This document shows positions 62,464 to 64,000 of a stretch of DNA of 64,000 nucleotides, one piece after another. Every line of letters starts with the position of its first letter. Position 1 is the first letter of the stretch. The translations under genes and the position numbers were made by a program. The notes under the pieces were generated by a model. That model searched no databases and was not told the origin of the DNA. It saw nothing but the letters and a program-made list of their open reading frames with translations. The DNA is from Psoroptes ovis (lineage: Eukaryota; Arthropoda; Arachnida; Sarcoptiformes; Psoroptidae): the NCBI GenBank assembly GCA_002943765.1, contig PQWQ01000005.1, positions 1,860,001 through 1,924,000 on the forward strand, given 5' to 3'.

Positions 62464-64000
62464 TGTTTCGATTGTTTATTTTGGTTTTGATTATTGGGCT
62501 GATTATTTGAAAAATTCAATGATAACGAAGATAATTTTCACATTATATCATTTTAATAATTATCATTTGAATCATCATTGAATTATTATCATAATTGAAC
62601 TGAATTTGAATTCATCGAATTTGAACTGATCAAATTATTCAAATGAACGCAAATGAATAAACAAATAAATTGATTGATTTTATATTTGAATGAAATTAAT
62701 TTTTTGGCTAAATAATTAACAAATCAATCACATTTTATTTTTGTTGTAACGTCGATTGATGGATTCATTGATCGTTGGATGAATATTTTCGGAGCAGAAA
62801 TAAAAAATTGAAATCAAATCAAATTGAAATTCATTTGTCATTATTATCATTTATAAATTCATAAATTTATGAATTTTTTTTTATAAATTTTAAATTATAA
62901 ACAAATCAACCAAACACAAACAAATACAAATTAACAAAATACAAGCACATATATAAACAAACAAACAAATATCTGTTGTAGTGATGTCGATGAAATTAAA
63001 CGGGAAAAAATTCACGAAAAAAAAATACATGAATATAAACAGATCAGATCAAAACATCGGTTATAACTCAGAATTTTTTTTTCTCCCGATTTTCGGTTGT
63101 CAATTATTATCATGATCATCATTTGAAAATATTATGCTGATGATGATGATGATGATGTTTGTATAAATGAATGAATGTACGAATTCTTTTAATATATAAT
63201 GTTGATGTCGATGATGTTGATGATAATTGAAATGTATTGATAATAATCGTAACAAATAATAATGATGAACCTAACAAATGAATCCCAAAGTCTACCAACA
63301 ACAATATATTTGTTCGTTTTTTTTTTAGGTTAATTCTTTTAACTAAAAGATATATTGTTTCTTTCTGGTATGTGTGTGTTTGTATTTATTTGGATTCGAT
63401 CATCATATATATCACTAATCACTGACTATATATTTGCATAAATATTAAATGATGTTTATATTGTTATGTTGTGATGATCATCATCATCATCAAATGAAAT
63501 GGTAAATGGTTGTAATAATAATGATATTCTTTTGTGGTTGTCGATGTTTAATTCAAAATTTTTCCATTTTCCATTCTACACATAGAAAAGCATTATTATT
63601 CATTATTAGTTGATGTTCGATTAACCAAAATGCTTTGATATACATTGATCATTCTGATGATGATGATGATAATCGAAGAAGAAAACGATGATGATCGAAG
63701 AAAATAATCCATTTCTATATATCTACGAACAAATCAATGTATTGTTGTTTGAAGACTACCGAAGACATCCATAGCTCGAATCATCGTCGGATAGAAGTGG
63801 TAAATGTTTCTCTAAGAATTCTTTTTTTTCCCGCTATTTCGGTAGATGCTACGAGACAATTCCAGAATTTATTATTGTTATCATTCGCATTCACACAATT
63901 TCACCATTGAATACAGAATTGAACCAGATTTTCGTTGATTTTCGGTTACCACGATTCTCTTGTTTCATTGTGTTCAACATATTAATGTATATAGAAATCA
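62464..64000. other. UNC80 upstream flank
   Basis: AT-rich sequence with ATC/GAT trinucleotide runs and a TG run near 63370. It must contain the UNC80 promoter unless 5' exons lie further right. No gene, RNA or mobile element recognised. Confidence 0.5.

Overview
This is a very AT-rich, intron-containing, arthropod-type nuclear DNA window. Three things support that reading: an ecdysone-response nuclear receptor of the E78 type, introns that are mostly 55-110 bp with GT..AG ends, and coding sequence full of long Gln, Asn, His, Ser and Asp runs. Very short introns, homopolymer-rich proteins and high AT fit an astigmatid (dust or scab) mite best. That species-level guess is inference; no marker gene proves it.

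Layout. (1) 1-2235, minus: 5' part of a four-finger C2H2 zinc-finger gene that runs off the left edge. (2) 2236-6584: shared 5' region between two divergent genes. (3) 6585-13798, plus: Nipped-B/NIPBL cohesin loader, three exons. (4) 13799-33700, plus: the Eip78C/E78 (NR1E) nuclear receptor locus. It has two alternative first coding exons (19108-21466 and 24217-25588), both ending in the same phase and able to join a common exon at 29116, followed by five more exons. Its long introns hold mariner-type inverted repeats, AGGTCA half-sites and a GC-rich patch. (5) 35227-37578, minus: a two-exon gene for a 758-residue charged protein I do not recognise. (6) 37976-38721, minus: LAMTOR1 (Ragulator p18). 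(7) 40464-41901, minus: a DOK4/5/6-type PH-PTB adaptor. (8) 41902-49203: 7.3 kb with no convincing gene. (9) 49204-62463, minus: UNC80 of the NALCN channel complex, 12 exons, about 4161 residues. (10) 62464-64000: UNC80 upstream flank.

The genes are not an operon or a functional cluster. They cover chromatin and cohesin (Nipped-B), hormone-linked transcription (E78, zinc-finger protein), nutrient signalling at the lysosome (LAMTOR1), receptor tyrosine kinase signalling (DOK) and neuronal excitability (UNC80). All exon joins were derived by hand from splice consensus plus reading-frame phase; every multi-exon model closes in frame. No tRNA, rRNA, CRISPR array or intact transposase was seen. 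No clearly new biological system was found. The most interesting items are the two-promoter E78 architecture with nearby receptor half-sites, the glutamine tracts inserted into otherwise conserved signalling domains, and the unrecognised 758-residue protein.
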